Notes under the pieces: generated by a model
What the model saw: only the letters and a program-made list of their open reading frames with translations
What the model was told of the DNA's origin: nothing
Database searches by the model: none
Origin: Desulfocurvibacter africanus subsp. africanus DSM 2603
Lineage (GTDB): Bacteria > Desulfobacterota > Desulfovibrionia > Desulfovibrionales > Desulfovibrionaceae
Direction of reading: 5' to 3'
Length of the DNA stretch: 64,000 nt
Assembly: GCF_000422545.1 (NCBI RefSeq)
Contig: NZ_AULZ01000013.1
Span: 62,001-126,000 of the forward strand
Program-made: the position numbers and the translations under genes
Shown here: one piece after another, positions 44,132-51,808 of the stretch
Layout: the number at the start of each line of letters is the position of its first letter
How positions within the stretch are numbered: position 1 is the first letter of the stretch

Positions 44132-45088
44132 TTACGCCGGGATGCCGAAGCGCTCGGCAATGAGTTCCTTGGAACGTGTGGCAAGTTCGTTGATCTGCGG
44201 CTTGGTGATCTGGTCGTCCGCGCCTACGGCCTCGCCCTTGTGGCGCAGCTTGTCCGATATCAGCGAGGAGAAGAGCACCACGGGCAGCCTGCGCAGCTCC
44301 GGGTCCTCCTTGATGCGTTTGGTGAGGGAATGGCCGTCCATGCTGGGCATCTCGATGTCCGAGATGACGATCTGGATGAATTCAGGCAGGTCGCGACCCT
44401 CGCGGTCCGCACGTTCCTTGTAGCCCTGCAGGCGATCCCAGCCTTCTCGTCCGTTTTCGGCGGTCTCGACGCTGAAGTTGGCGCCCTCCAGCAGTGACTT
44501 GAGCATATTGCGAATGAGCGCCGAATCGTCCACGACCATAGCCCGGTAGCGCGCGCCTTCGCCTTTCCGCGATTCGGCATTCAGGCGCATGCGCATGCCC
44601 GGATTGATCTCGGCCACGATTTTTTCCAGATCCAGGATGAAGATGATGCGGCCGTCGATCTTGACCACGCCGGTGATGGAGTCGCTGGAAAATGAGGAGA
44701 CATAGCGGTTTGGCGGTTCCACGGACTCCCAGCTCATGCGGTGAATGCGCGTGACGCCCGAAACGAGGAAGCCGGTGGTCACGGCGTTGAACTCCGTGAC
44801 GATGACCTTGGGCTCCAGGGGCTCGGTGCGGGTCTTGTCGAGCCATATGGCCAGGTCGACCAGCGGGATGATACGCGAGCGCTGGTTGAAGGCGCCCAGA
44901 ATGGACGAATGCGTAACCTGCGGCACCTCGGTGATGGTGGGCTGGCGGATGATCTCCAGGACCTTGGCCACGTTGACGCCGTAGTAGCCTTTGTAGGACT
45001 GGCCGTCCGGAGTCTGCTCGTCGATGTAGAACTCGACGATCTCAAGCTCGTTGGTGCCGGCTTCAAGAAGAATATTATGCTGGGCCAT
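44132..45088 (-). CDS. cheV: CheV-type chemotaxis protein (CheW-receiver)
   Basis: The 318-residue protein joins a CheW-like coupling domain (residues 15-165; FYIDEQ, YYGVNVAKVLEIIRQ, IIPLVDLAIWL, VVKIDGRIIFILDLEKI) to a response-regulator receiver (about 180-305) with the acidic pocket AMVVDDS, phospho-acceptor Asp in VISDIEMPSMDG and VVLFSSLIS, KPQINEL. CheV links receptors to CheA and damps the signal when phosphorylated. The phospho-acceptor and the lysine are present. It is transcribed alone, convergent with hypE. Confidence 0.92.
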   Translation of the reverse strand: MAQHNILLEAGTNELEIVEFYIDEQTPDGQSYKGYYGVNVAKVLEIIRQPTITEVPQVTHSSILGAFNQRSRIIPLVDLAIWLDKTRTEPLEPKVIVTEFNAVTTGFLVSGVTRIHRMSWESVEPPNRYVSSFSSDSITGVVKIDGRIIFILDLEKIVAEINPGMRMRLNAESRKGEGARYRAMVVDDSALIRNMLKSLLEGANFSVETAENGREGWDRLQGYKERADREGRDLPEFIQIVISDIEMPSMDGHSLTKRIKEDPELRRLPVVLFSSLISDKLRHKGEAVGADDQITKPQINELATRSKELIAERFGIPA

Positions 45089-45199
45089 GGAATGCCTCTG
45101 GTGGAGCTACTAAAGTGAATGATACTTACGTCTGATTCTTGAATGACGCAGTCGGTTGCGTCAATCCTTTTCTATCGTCACTAGTCCAGCACTCCACGC

Positions 45200-46168
45200 T
45201 CATACGAGCGGGCAGGCTTCAATCCGTTCGATATCCCGTACAATGTGCTCCAGCTCCTCCCAGGAGGAACACATCACCAGACGCTGGCGCAACTCCTTGC
45301 AACCATCGATGTGGCGTACGTAGCGCGGCACGATGGTGCGCATCTTGAGCAGCTCGCGCGAAGGCAGGCCATGCTCGTGAATGAGCTGCACGTGGCGGCG
45401 GATGATCCAGGCCAGGCTCGGCACGGAAGCCTGGCCTCCGTTGAGCGCTGCTTGCAGGCGCATGAACACGGCGGGGTCGCGCAGAGCGCCGCGGGCAAAC
45501 ATGACCCCGCTGGCCCCGGTCTCCTGCAAACAACGCACGGCGTCCTCGGCCGTGAACAGATCGCCGCTGGCCAACACCGGGATGGACACGCTTTGGCGCA
45601 GACGGGCAACCGCAGCCCAATCCGCCTGGCCGGAGAAGCCTTGCTGCGCATAGCGCGGGTGCAGGGTCAGCCAACCGACGCCCGCCTGCTCCAGGGCCTT
45701 GGCGACCTCCAGGTAGTTCTCCCCGGAAGGATTCCAGCCCAGGCGCATCTTCACGCCCACGCGAAACGGACTCGCGCGCTCGACCATGGCCTTGGCTACG
45801 GCCAGGAGCAGGTCAGGGTCCTTCATGAGTGCCGCGCCGCTGCCCGTCTTGACCACCTTTGGCACGGAGCAGCCGCAGTTGAGGTCGAACCAGGTGAAGC
45901 CACGCGCCAGCAGCATATCCGTGGCCTGGCCCATAAACTTGGGCTCGGAGCCGAAGAGCTGCGCGACCAGGGGCGAGTCAGCGGAATCGGTAGCCAGGAT
46001 TGGCTGGGTGTTACGGCTGTCGTAGACCAGACCCCTGGCGCTGATCATCTCGGTCACGGTGACAGCGGCGCCCAGTTCGCGGCAGAGCAGGCGGAAGGGC
46101 AGGTCCGAAAAGCCGGCCAGGGGCGCGAGCCACGGCGCATTGGGAGCGAAAGGCAATTGGTGCATCAT
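45200..46168 (-). CDS. tRNA-dihydrouridine synthase
   Basis: The 322-residue flavoprotein reduces uridines in tRNA D-loops with NADPH. Motifs are WLAPLAGFSDLPFRLLCRELG, TEMISARGLVY, FDLNCGCSVPKVVKTGSGAALMKDP with the catalytic cysteine, GVKMRLGW, LHPRYAQQGFSG and VLASGDLFTAEDA. It fits the DusB/DusC-like bacterial family. The start is taken as the ATG at 46168; a TTG at 46183 overlaps the previous gene. It is the last gene of the long flagellar transcript or just behind it. Confidence 0.92.
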   Translation of the reverse strand: MMHQLPFAPNAPWLAPLAGFSDLPFRLLCRELGAAVTVTEMISARGLVYDSRNTQPILATDSADSPLVAQLFGSEPKFMGQATDMLLARGFTWFDLNCGCSVPKVVKTGSGAALMKDPDLLLAVAKAMVERASPFRVGVKMRLGWNPSGENYLEVAKALEQAGVGWLTLHPRYAQQGFSGQADWAAVARLRQSVSIPVLASGDLFTAEDAVRCLQETGASGVMFARGALRDPAVFMRLQAALNGGQASVPSLAWIIRRHVQLIHEHGLPSRELLKMRTIVPRYVRHIDGCKELRQRLVMCSSWEELEHIVRDIERIEACPLV

Positions 46169-46179
46169 TGGTTCTCTAC

Positions 46180-47133
46180 TCAAATCCGACGGCCATAGGT
46201 AATGGGCGTGTCGGCGTCCAGGAGTGCGGCTAAACCCGTGAGGCCGCTTAACCGGAATACGCCCAGGAAGTCGGCAGGCACATGCTGCGCCAGGGCTTCG
46301 GCGCAGGCCTGCAGGGACGAGGACAAAGCCTGTGCGGCCTTAGGCGCGGCTAGCCCGATGCGGAAGCCGGCTTGCGGGTGTTTGCGCAGCAAACGCAGTT
46401 CGCCCTGTCCGAGACCGGGGCAATCAAAGCTCAGCCGCGTTTCGCGCATGGCGCTGGGATAATCAAGAGGCTCGGTTGCGGTAGAGGTCAACAACTCGCA
46501 CTGGCGGAAACCCGGCAGGAGCCAGGGGCGGTAGGCAAAGCGCAGGGTTTGCCCATCAGAGGCTTCCGGTAGGGCGGCGCCGTGCGGCGCGACGTGCGCG
46601 CTCGCCAAATGAACGTCCAAGGCCGTCTCTAGTTCCAGCACGCCGAGATATGCTTCCAACAGGCTCATGTCGGCTTGCAGCATTTCGTTGAAACAGGCTT
46701 GGCGTCCATGGGCAGACACAGCCAATAATGCATCTGGCCAGTCTGGCAAGCCGCACAACAATGCCTCGAAGCGGTCTCGCGTGGCGCGAAAGGTGGGTAC
46801 GAGCCGGCTTAGCGCGACACCGGCTGCGGAGTCACCGCGCAGCTCGCGCAGAATAATGTCCGGTTCCAGCGCGTCGATGCGCAGGATCAGGATTTCGCCC
46901 GTGGCCACGTTCCGGCCCACGTTGGCCAGGAGTTCATGGCCGTCGATGCGCAACCAGGAAAAATTGGCGAGATGGGGCAAAGCCGCCTGGCCGGTTTGGT
47001 TCGGCTCTGTGCGCAGGGCCACGCCCCGCACGATTTGACCCACGCGGTGACTGCGCCGGAAGTCCGTGGCGCGGTCGCCGCCGGAGAAACCCTGGCCAGG
47101 CCGGCCACCGCCGCCATCGCCAGTCACGCGCAC
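46180..47133 (-). CDS. Conserved protein in flagellar operon, N-terminal part resembles FliK-like domain
   Basis: The 317-residue protein has no signal peptide. Residues 30-95 (HRVGQIVRGVALRTE...GHELLANVGRNVATGEILILRIDALEPDIILRELRG) resemble a beta-barrel motif seen at the start of some flagellar hook-length control proteins (G-x-x-V-x-G-x-V-L...). The middle and C-terminal parts are unfamiliar. It is downstream of fliL and small flagellar genes and overlaps or abuts the dihydrouridine synthase gene. The start is a GTG at 47133, with no ATG nearby. A regulator or accessory of flagellar assembly is a guess only. Confidence 0.6.
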   Translation of the reverse strand: MRVTGDGGGGRPGQGFSGGDRATDFRRSHRVGQIVRGVALRTEPNQTGQAALPHLANFSWLRIDGHELLANVGRNVATGEILILRIDALEPDIILRELRGDSAAGVALSRLVPTFRATRDRFEALLCGLPDWPDALLAVSAHGRQACFNEMLQADMSLLEAYLGVLELETALDVHLASAHVAPHGAALPEASDGQTLRFAYRPWLLPGFRQCELLTSTATEPLDYPSAMRETRLSFDCPGLGQGELRLLRKHPQAGFRIGLAAPKAAQALSSSLQACAEALAQHVPADFLGVFRLSGLTGLAALLDADTPITYGRRI

Positions 47134-47145
47134 GGTTTGATCCGC

Positions 47146-47565
47146 TCAGGATTTGGCTTGGCCGATGATGAGTTCCACCTCGTCCACGCTCAGCCCGGTG
47201 GAGCGAGCCAGTTCCGAGGCGGACTTGCCGCTACGCCAGCCGGTCAGGATGACCTCGCGCAGGAACTGAGGCGAACGGGAGTACTGCTCGGCCTGTTTGA
47301 TGATGCGCCGCAGGTCCTTGGCCCGTTCCTCGATTTTGGCGTCCAGGTCGATCAGTTCGGCTTGGCGATGCTGGAATGTGGATACGAGTTCCTGCTCAAG
47401 CTGGGCGTTGAAGCGCAACTTGTTGAGCAGGTCATCCTGCTTGCTCTGTAGTTGGGAAAGAATGGCCTCGGACTGCTTGAGGCGCATGAAAAAGAAGATG
47501 ACCACGCCAAGCAGCATGACTTCTGTTACGCTCAAGGCCAATAACAGCCAGTTGGATAGGGACAT
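47146..47565 (-). CDS. Membrane-anchored coiled-coil protein with C-terminal helix-turn-helix-like segment
   Basis: The product is 139 residues. One membrane segment lies near residues 5-27 (LLLALSVTEVMLLGVVIFFF), then a coiled-coil region to about residue 92, and the tail KSASELARSTGLSVDEVELI looks like a small helix-turn-helix. Similar small proteins accompany flagellar genes in deltaproteobacteria. The function is unknown. It is in the same direction as, and 30 bases from, the next small gene. Confidence 0.7.
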   Translation of the reverse strand: MSLSNWLLLALSVTEVMLLGVVIFFFMRLKQSEAILSQLQSKQDDLLNKLRFNAQLEQELVSTFQHRQAELIDLDAKIEERAKDLRRIIKQAEQYSRSPQFLREVILTGWRSGKSASELARSTGLSVDEVELIIGQAKS

Positions 47566-47595
47566 GACTTGGAGGGGATCCTTGCTGTTGCGCGT

Positions 47596-47922
47596 TCAAA
47601 TTTCGAGATTGATGATGTTGCCGGCCCAGGGAGAGGACGCCGAAGGAGCCTGTTCCTGGTCACCCTCTCCGCCGTCGCGCTTCCTGCCGTCCGAAAGGTC
47701 GAGGCTGCGTTTTTCGTTGGGGTTACTGTCCTTGTGTACCTGGGCGGAAGACTCCTTCTTCTGGACCTTCTCGATCATCCTGTTCTGACGCTTGTGCAAC
47801 TCGGCCACATGCTGAGCAAGAACGGCCTGTTGCGCGTCCGGATGAGACGCGGTCGCGCTCTGCACTTTTGACACATGCGGCATCTGGGCGATGAGCGTCG
47901 AGAGATCCAAGGGAGTCGGCAT
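47596..47922 (-). CDS. Small hydrophilic protein of unknown function (flagellar operon)
   Basis: The product is 108 residues, charged, without signal peptide or membrane segments. The mid part (AVLAQHVAELHKRQNRMIEKVQKKE) is a short coiled coil, and the rest looks disordered (KDSNPNEKRSLDLSDGRKRD). The ATG is one base past the fliL stop, so translation is coupled to fliL. I do not recognise the family; the position suggests a flagellar accessory role. Confidence 0.65.
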   Translation of the reverse strand: MPTPLDLSTLIAQMPHVSKVQSATASHPDAQQAVLAQHVAELHKRQNRMIEKVQKKESSAQVHKDSNPNEKRSLDLSDGRKRDGGEGDQEQAPSASSPWAGNIINLEI

Positions 47923-47923
47923 G

Positions 47924-48682
47924 TCATTGGACCAGGTACTTTTCTACATAGATGGTATCCAACTGGTCGTTGCCCAAATACTGGTTGAGCACCGACACGA
48001 GGTCCGCCTTAAGAGCCTCTATGTTTTTCGTATCGGCCAGAAATTCAAAATCTTTATTCTTGAGATAGTAATAGATGGCGTCACGCAGGAGCAGCGCCTT
48101 GATTTTGACCTCATTCTCCAGAGCGGGGCTCAAGGAAGTGAAGGCGAACTTGAGATGAAGGAAGTGCACCTGGCCTTTGGCATCCACCTTCTCGACCCAG
48201 AAGGGCTCCAGGCCCAAGACGAACTCCTGGACCTCGGACTCCGTGGGTGGGGGTGGGGGCGCGGGTTCCTCGACCTCCTCTTCGGGCACGGGCTTGACCT
48301 CAACCTGTGCCACTTCCTTGAGTTCAATCACCGGGAGGATGAATTTGACCGTGGTCAAGGTGAGCAGCGCCAGCAGAAGCAAGGCCAAGAGCAGCCAGCG
48401 CAGCTTCTTGTCCTTGAGCAGCTTGATGAGAGCATTTTCCGGCTTTGGCGCCGCAATGGTCAGTTCCTCGGCCTGGGCTTCGGCAAAGAACTCCTGCGGC
48501 GCTTCCTCTTCCTCGGGTTCATCGAGAAAGGGCGCGTCATCCAGATCGAGTTCGACCTTCTGATTGGACCGCGCCTGGTCCTGGCCCTGAATACTGCTTG
48601 GATCCAGCATGGCCTTGGGCTTGCTGGTATCGGTCTTATCCGGGGAGGTGCTGGCGTCTGCTGCCAGAAGGATGGGCATCAT
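47924..48682 (-). CDS. fliL: FliL-family flagellar basal-body-associated protein
   Basis: The 252-residue inner-membrane protein has a long acidic cytoplasmic N-terminus (LDLDDAPFLDEPEEEEAPQEFF), one membrane segment (WLLLALLLLALLTLTTVKFIL near residues 95-115), a Pro/Glu linker and a periplasmic domain (PFWVEKVDAKGQVHFLHLKFAF...LVSVLNQYLGNDQLDTIYVEKYLVQ) typical of FliL. FliL sits around the stator and supports motor torque. The N-terminal extension is longer than in most FliL proteins. It is next to cheY in the same operon. Confidence 0.85.
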   Translation of the reverse strand: MMPILLAADASTSPDKTDTSKPKAMLDPSSIQGQDQARSNQKVELDLDDAPFLDEPEEEEAPQEFFAEAQAEELTIAAPKPENALIKLLKDKKLRWLLLALLLLALLTLTTVKFILPVIELKEVAQVEVKPVPEEEVEEPAPPPPPTESEVQEFVLGLEPFWVEKVDAKGQVHFLHLKFAFTSLSPALENEVKIKALLLRDAIYYYLKNKDFEFLADTKNIEALKADLVSVLNQYLGNDQLDTIYVEKYLVQ

Positions 48683-48721
48683 GGTTGTCGGTTCCAGTCC
48701 GCCACGAGTTTCGCGTCAGCT

Positions 48722-49102
48722 CTAGGCGAAGATTTTGGCAATCTTCTGCTCGAGTATGTCGGCAGTGAACGGCTTGATGACGTAGTTGGAGACCTTGGCC
48801 TGAACCGCCTCGATGATGTTTTCCTGCTGGGCCTCGGCCGTGACCATGAGAAAAGGCATATTCTGGTAGTCCTTGCTCTGGCGAACCTTGCGCAGCAACT
48901 CGATGCCGGTCATTTTGGGCATGTTCCAGTCGGCGACGATGAAATCGATGGGCTGCTTTCCCAAGATTTCCCAGGCCATGACTCCATCCTCCGCCTCGAC
49001 GATGTTCTGGAAGCCGAGCTGACGCAGGATATCCTTCATGATTCGGCGCATGGTGGGGAAGTCGTCCACAACGAGCACCTGCATATTTACATCATAGGCC
49101 AT
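48722..49102 (-). CDS. cheY: CheY-type chemotaxis response regulator
   Basis: The 126-residue single receiver domain has the acidic pair VVDDFPTMRRIMKDIL, phospho-acceptor Asp in DFIVADWNMPKMTGIELL, threonine-containing MVTAEA and the lysine in YVIKPFTA. When phosphorylated by CheA it binds the flagellar switch. It is coded in the flagellar operon after fliA, a common place in this group. The ATG at 49102 follows GAGGAA; a start at 49114 is less likely. Confidence 0.93.
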   Translation of the reverse strand: MAYDVNMQVLVVDDFPTMRRIMKDILRQLGFQNIVEAEDGVMAWEILGKQPIDFIVADWNMPKMTGIELLRKVRQSKDYQNMPFLMVTAEAQQENIIEAVQAKVSNYVIKPFTADILEQKIAKIFA

Positions 49103-49110
49103 TTGATTCC

Positions 49111-49905
49111 TCAATAAGCGTCCAGATTGTACTGGTCTTTGAACAGCTTGCGGAGTTTGCCCAAGGCCTGGCTGTGGAGCTGGGACACGCGGCCCTCGGT
49201 GATCTCCATTACGTTGGCCGTTTCGCGCATGTTCAGCTCCTCTCCGTAATACAACGAGAGCACCAGTTTTTCCCTGGGGGTCAATTCATCGATAAGCAAA
49301 GTAATTTTGTCAATAAGTTCCTGGAATGCCGCACTTTGATATGGGTCGCCATCCACGCCGGCATCACTTACGGAGGCCACGCATTCGGAAATGGCATCAA
49401 GACTCAGGCAGAGCTGATTTTGAAGCATCTCCAGGCCCATGTCCACATCCTTCTCGCTCAGACCGGTGCGTTTGGCGATCTCCTGCACCGTGGCCGGCCG
49501 GCCCGTCTCCTGCTCGATCTCGCGTACGGTGTGTTCCATGAGCCGAAGGCGCTGTCGCAGGCCCCGCGAGTACCAGTCCATGCGCCGCAACTCGTCGAGC
49601 ATGGCGCCCTTGATGCGGCTTTCGGCGTAGGTCTCGAACTTGATGCGCAGTTCGGGATTGAACTTCTGCAAGGCCTCCATGAGTCCCAGGCTTCCGGCGC
49701 TCATGAGCTCGCCAAGCTCTACCGTCTGGGGCAGCTTGGCCTTGAGGCGCAAGGCCATGATTTTGATTTTCGGGCCATAGTGCCTGACTATCTCCTCCCT
49801 ATCCTGAGAGGCGAAGTTTTCCCAACGCGTCTGTCCGGAGTCCAGCTCAAGCCACGGACTGTTCCTGGAACAGAATTTTTTTCCAGAAGAATTTGATGTT
49901 ACCAT
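49111..49905 (-). CDS. fliA: Flagellar sigma factor FliA (sigma-28)
   Basis: FliA (264 residues) directs transcription of late flagellar and chemotaxis genes. Region 2 is ELGELMSAGSLGLMEALQKFNPELRIKFETYAESRIKGAMLDELRRMDW, region 3 includes GRPATVQEIAKRTGLSEKDV, and region 4 LSLYYGEELNMRETANVMEITEGRVSQLHSQAL. The ATG at 49905 gives a 59-base overlap with flhG; the short N-terminal part before residue 30 has no clear homology, so the true start could be later. Confidence 0.92.
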   Translation of the reverse strand: MVTSNSSGKKFCSRNSPWLELDSGQTRWENFASQDREEIVRHYGPKIKIMALRLKAKLPQTVELGELMSAGSLGLMEALQKFNPELRIKFETYAESRIKGAMLDELRRMDWYSRGLRQRLRLMEHTVREIEQETGRPATVQEIAKRTGLSEKDVDMGLEMLQNQLCLSLDAISECVASVSDAGVDGDPYQSAAFQELIDKITLLIDELTPREKLVLSLYYGEELNMRETANVMEITEGRVSQLHSQALGKLRKLFKDQYNLDAY

Positions 49906-50674
49906 CGAGTTCCGTCGCAGCTTCCCATGTTGTGATACGCTCTGCCGCCTGACGCAGGCTCGCACTTGCCTCGCTCTGAGGGAGCAGATGGCAGAACGGC
50001 TGTTGTCGTATGACCGCCTGCCTGACAGCAGGATCGAAAGGCACGGAGCCAAGGAGATCGAGAGACACGCCGCTCAGGAATTGGTCGCAGGCGCGGTAGA
50101 GCTTGATATAGACCTCGCGCGCGGCGCTCGGGCTTGGGGCCATGTTAACCAGGACCTTGAATCGCTCCACGCCGTGATTGTACTTGAGCACCTTGATCAG
50201 GGCGTAGGCATCGGTCAGCGAGGTCGGGTCCGGAGTGAGCACGATGAGCTTTTCCTGGGCGGCCAGGTTGAAGTAGAGCACGTTTTCGTTGATGCCGGCT
50301 CCCGTATCCACGATGAGGTAATCGAGCTTGTCCTCCAGGGTGTCCATGGACTCCAACAGTTCGAGCTTCTGCCCCGTGGACAGCTCCAGCATCTCGCTCA
50401 CGCCCGAGGAGGCGGGCAAGATGGGGAAGCCGTACGGCGTGGCGTAGATGATGTCATCGAGCCGCGCCCCTTCGTGGAAAAGATGGAAGAGGTTAAGGCT
50501 CGGAGCCAAGCCGAGCAGGACATCCACGTTGGCCAAGCCCAAGTCGGCGTCCAGCAGGAGCACACGTTTGCCAAGCTTGGACAGGCAGTAGGCCAAATTG
50601 ACGGAAATGTTCGTCTTGCCCACGCCGCCTTTGCCCGAAGTAACTGAAAAGACTAAAGGAAAAGATGATGCCAT
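49847..50674 (-). CDS. flhG: Flagellar number regulator FlhG (MinD-like ATPase)
   Basis: FlhG/FleN (275 residues) limits flagellar number with FlhF. The deviant Walker A is SVTSGKGGVGKTNISVNLA, followed by VLLLDADLGLANVDVLLGL and the LIVDTGAGINENVLYF switch. The C-terminal amphipathic segment expected for membrane binding is present as FFWKKILF. AGGAG is 12 bases upstream of the ATG. It lies between flhF and fliA, overlapping fliA by 59 bases. Confidence 0.93.
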   Translation of the reverse strand: MASSFPLVFSVTSGKGGVGKTNISVNLAYCLSKLGKRVLLLDADLGLANVDVLLGLAPSLNLFHLFHEGARLDDIIYATPYGFPILPASSGVSEMLELSTGQKLELLESMDTLEDKLDYLIVDTGAGINENVLYFNLAAQEKLIVLTPDPTSLTDAYALIKVLKYNHGVERFKVLVNMAPSPSAAREVYIKLYRACDQFLSGVSLDLLGSVPFDPAVRQAVIRQQPFCHLLPQSEASASLRQAAERITTWEAATELDGNIKFFWKKILFQEQSVA

Positions 50675-50698
50675 GAGGTTTCGCAGCTCCTTTGGGAG

Positions 50699-51808
50699 TT
50701 ACGCGTGTAGCTTTTCAGGAGCCTGCCCGCAAGGCAGCTCATGCTTGAAGATGAGTTTCCACAGGAGCATGTTTTCCGCCGGGGCCATGCAATCCTTGAA
50801 TCCCGCGGCCCAGGACACGGCGGAAATCGGCACCCTGCAGGAGTCGGCAACGTTTATCAGGCCGCCAAAGCTGGCGGCTTCGTCCAGCTTGGTCCAGATG
50901 ACGGAGGAGAGCCTGGCGAAGGAGAAGGCGCGCAGGAAGTGATCCAGCTGGGGTTTGCCGTAGTGGGGGCTGAGTACCAGATGGAACGCGCATTCGTCCA
51001 CTTCCGAAAGGCCCAGCAGCGTCAGGCGCTCGGACAGGACCTGGGGGCCGCTCATGCCGGGCAGGTCGACATAGATGCGGTCGAAATTGTCGGCCTCGTC
51101 CAGCAGCTTGAGGATGTCCTCGCGGCTGCCCGCCTCGCGGTAGGAGAAGCCGGACAGCTCGCAGTAGTGCCGCAGCACCAATCGCCCCCTGGCCTGGCGG
51201 TCGTCGGCATTGACCAGGCAGATGCGCAGGTCGGGCTTTTCCTGCTGGGCAGCCAGGGCCATGCGGATGACCGTGGTGGTCTTGCCAGCTCCGGATGGAC
51301 CCGCCACGCAGTGGATCTTTTCCGGCCAGGAGGCCAGCGTCAACGGCCGGACGGACAGGATTTCGGCCAGGGCGGCCAGAAGCGAGGTCTGTTTGTCCAG
51401 GACCAGGCATTTGTACAGGGTCACGCCGATCTTGGGGTCCACGCCCTCGCGCTCCAGGTAATCCAAGGCCTGGCGTTGCCTGGGCGAAAGCTTGTCCTTG
51501 TCGAGCTGCTTGCCCATGAGACTCATGAGGCAGCTTTTGATCTCGCTCCATTCCCGGTGCCACTCGGGCGCCGCCGCTCCGGGACCGCCCGTCAGGGCGC
51601 TGACGGAGGACATATCTCCGTAGGCCTCGGACGGCTTGGCCCGGGTCATGCCGACATTGCGTTCGAGGGCGGCGGTGATCTCGCACATCTTGCGGCCGTT
51701 ATCCATGACCTCGCGCGTCTCGAGGATCACGGCCTCAATGCCGAGTTCCGCCTTGACCTGTGCCAGTGCTGCCGAAGAATCGGCGCCGCGAAAGATTCTA
51801 ACTTGCAT
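50699..51808 (-). CDS. flhF: Flagellar SRP-like GTPase FlhF
   Basis: FlhF (369 residues) sets flagellar position. It has a B domain at the N-terminus (MQVRIFRGADSSAALAQVKAELG), an N domain, and the SRP-type G domain: VAGPSGAGKTTTVIRMA (P-loop), LVNADDRQARGRLVLRHY, IYVDLPGMSG and WTKLDEAASFGGLINVA. FlhG stimulates its GTPase. It overlaps flhA by 11 bases. In place of the usual DTAGR, this protein has DLPGM, which may slow GTP hydrolysis. Confidence 0.93.
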   Translation of the reverse strand: MQVRIFRGADSSAALAQVKAELGIEAVILETREVMDNGRKMCEITAALERNVGMTRAKPSEAYGDMSSVSALTGGPGAAAPEWHREWSEIKSCLMSLMGKQLDKDKLSPRQRQALDYLEREGVDPKIGVTLYKCLVLDKQTSLLAALAEILSVRPLTLASWPEKIHCVAGPSGAGKTTTVIRMALAAQQEKPDLRICLVNADDRQARGRLVLRHYCELSGFSYREAGSREDILKLLDEADNFDRIYVDLPGMSGPQVLSERLTLLGLSEVDECAFHLVLSPHYGKPQLDHFLRAFSFARLSSVIWTKLDEAASFGGLINVADSCRVPISAVSWAAGFKDCMAPAENMLLWKLIFKHELPCGQAPEKLHA

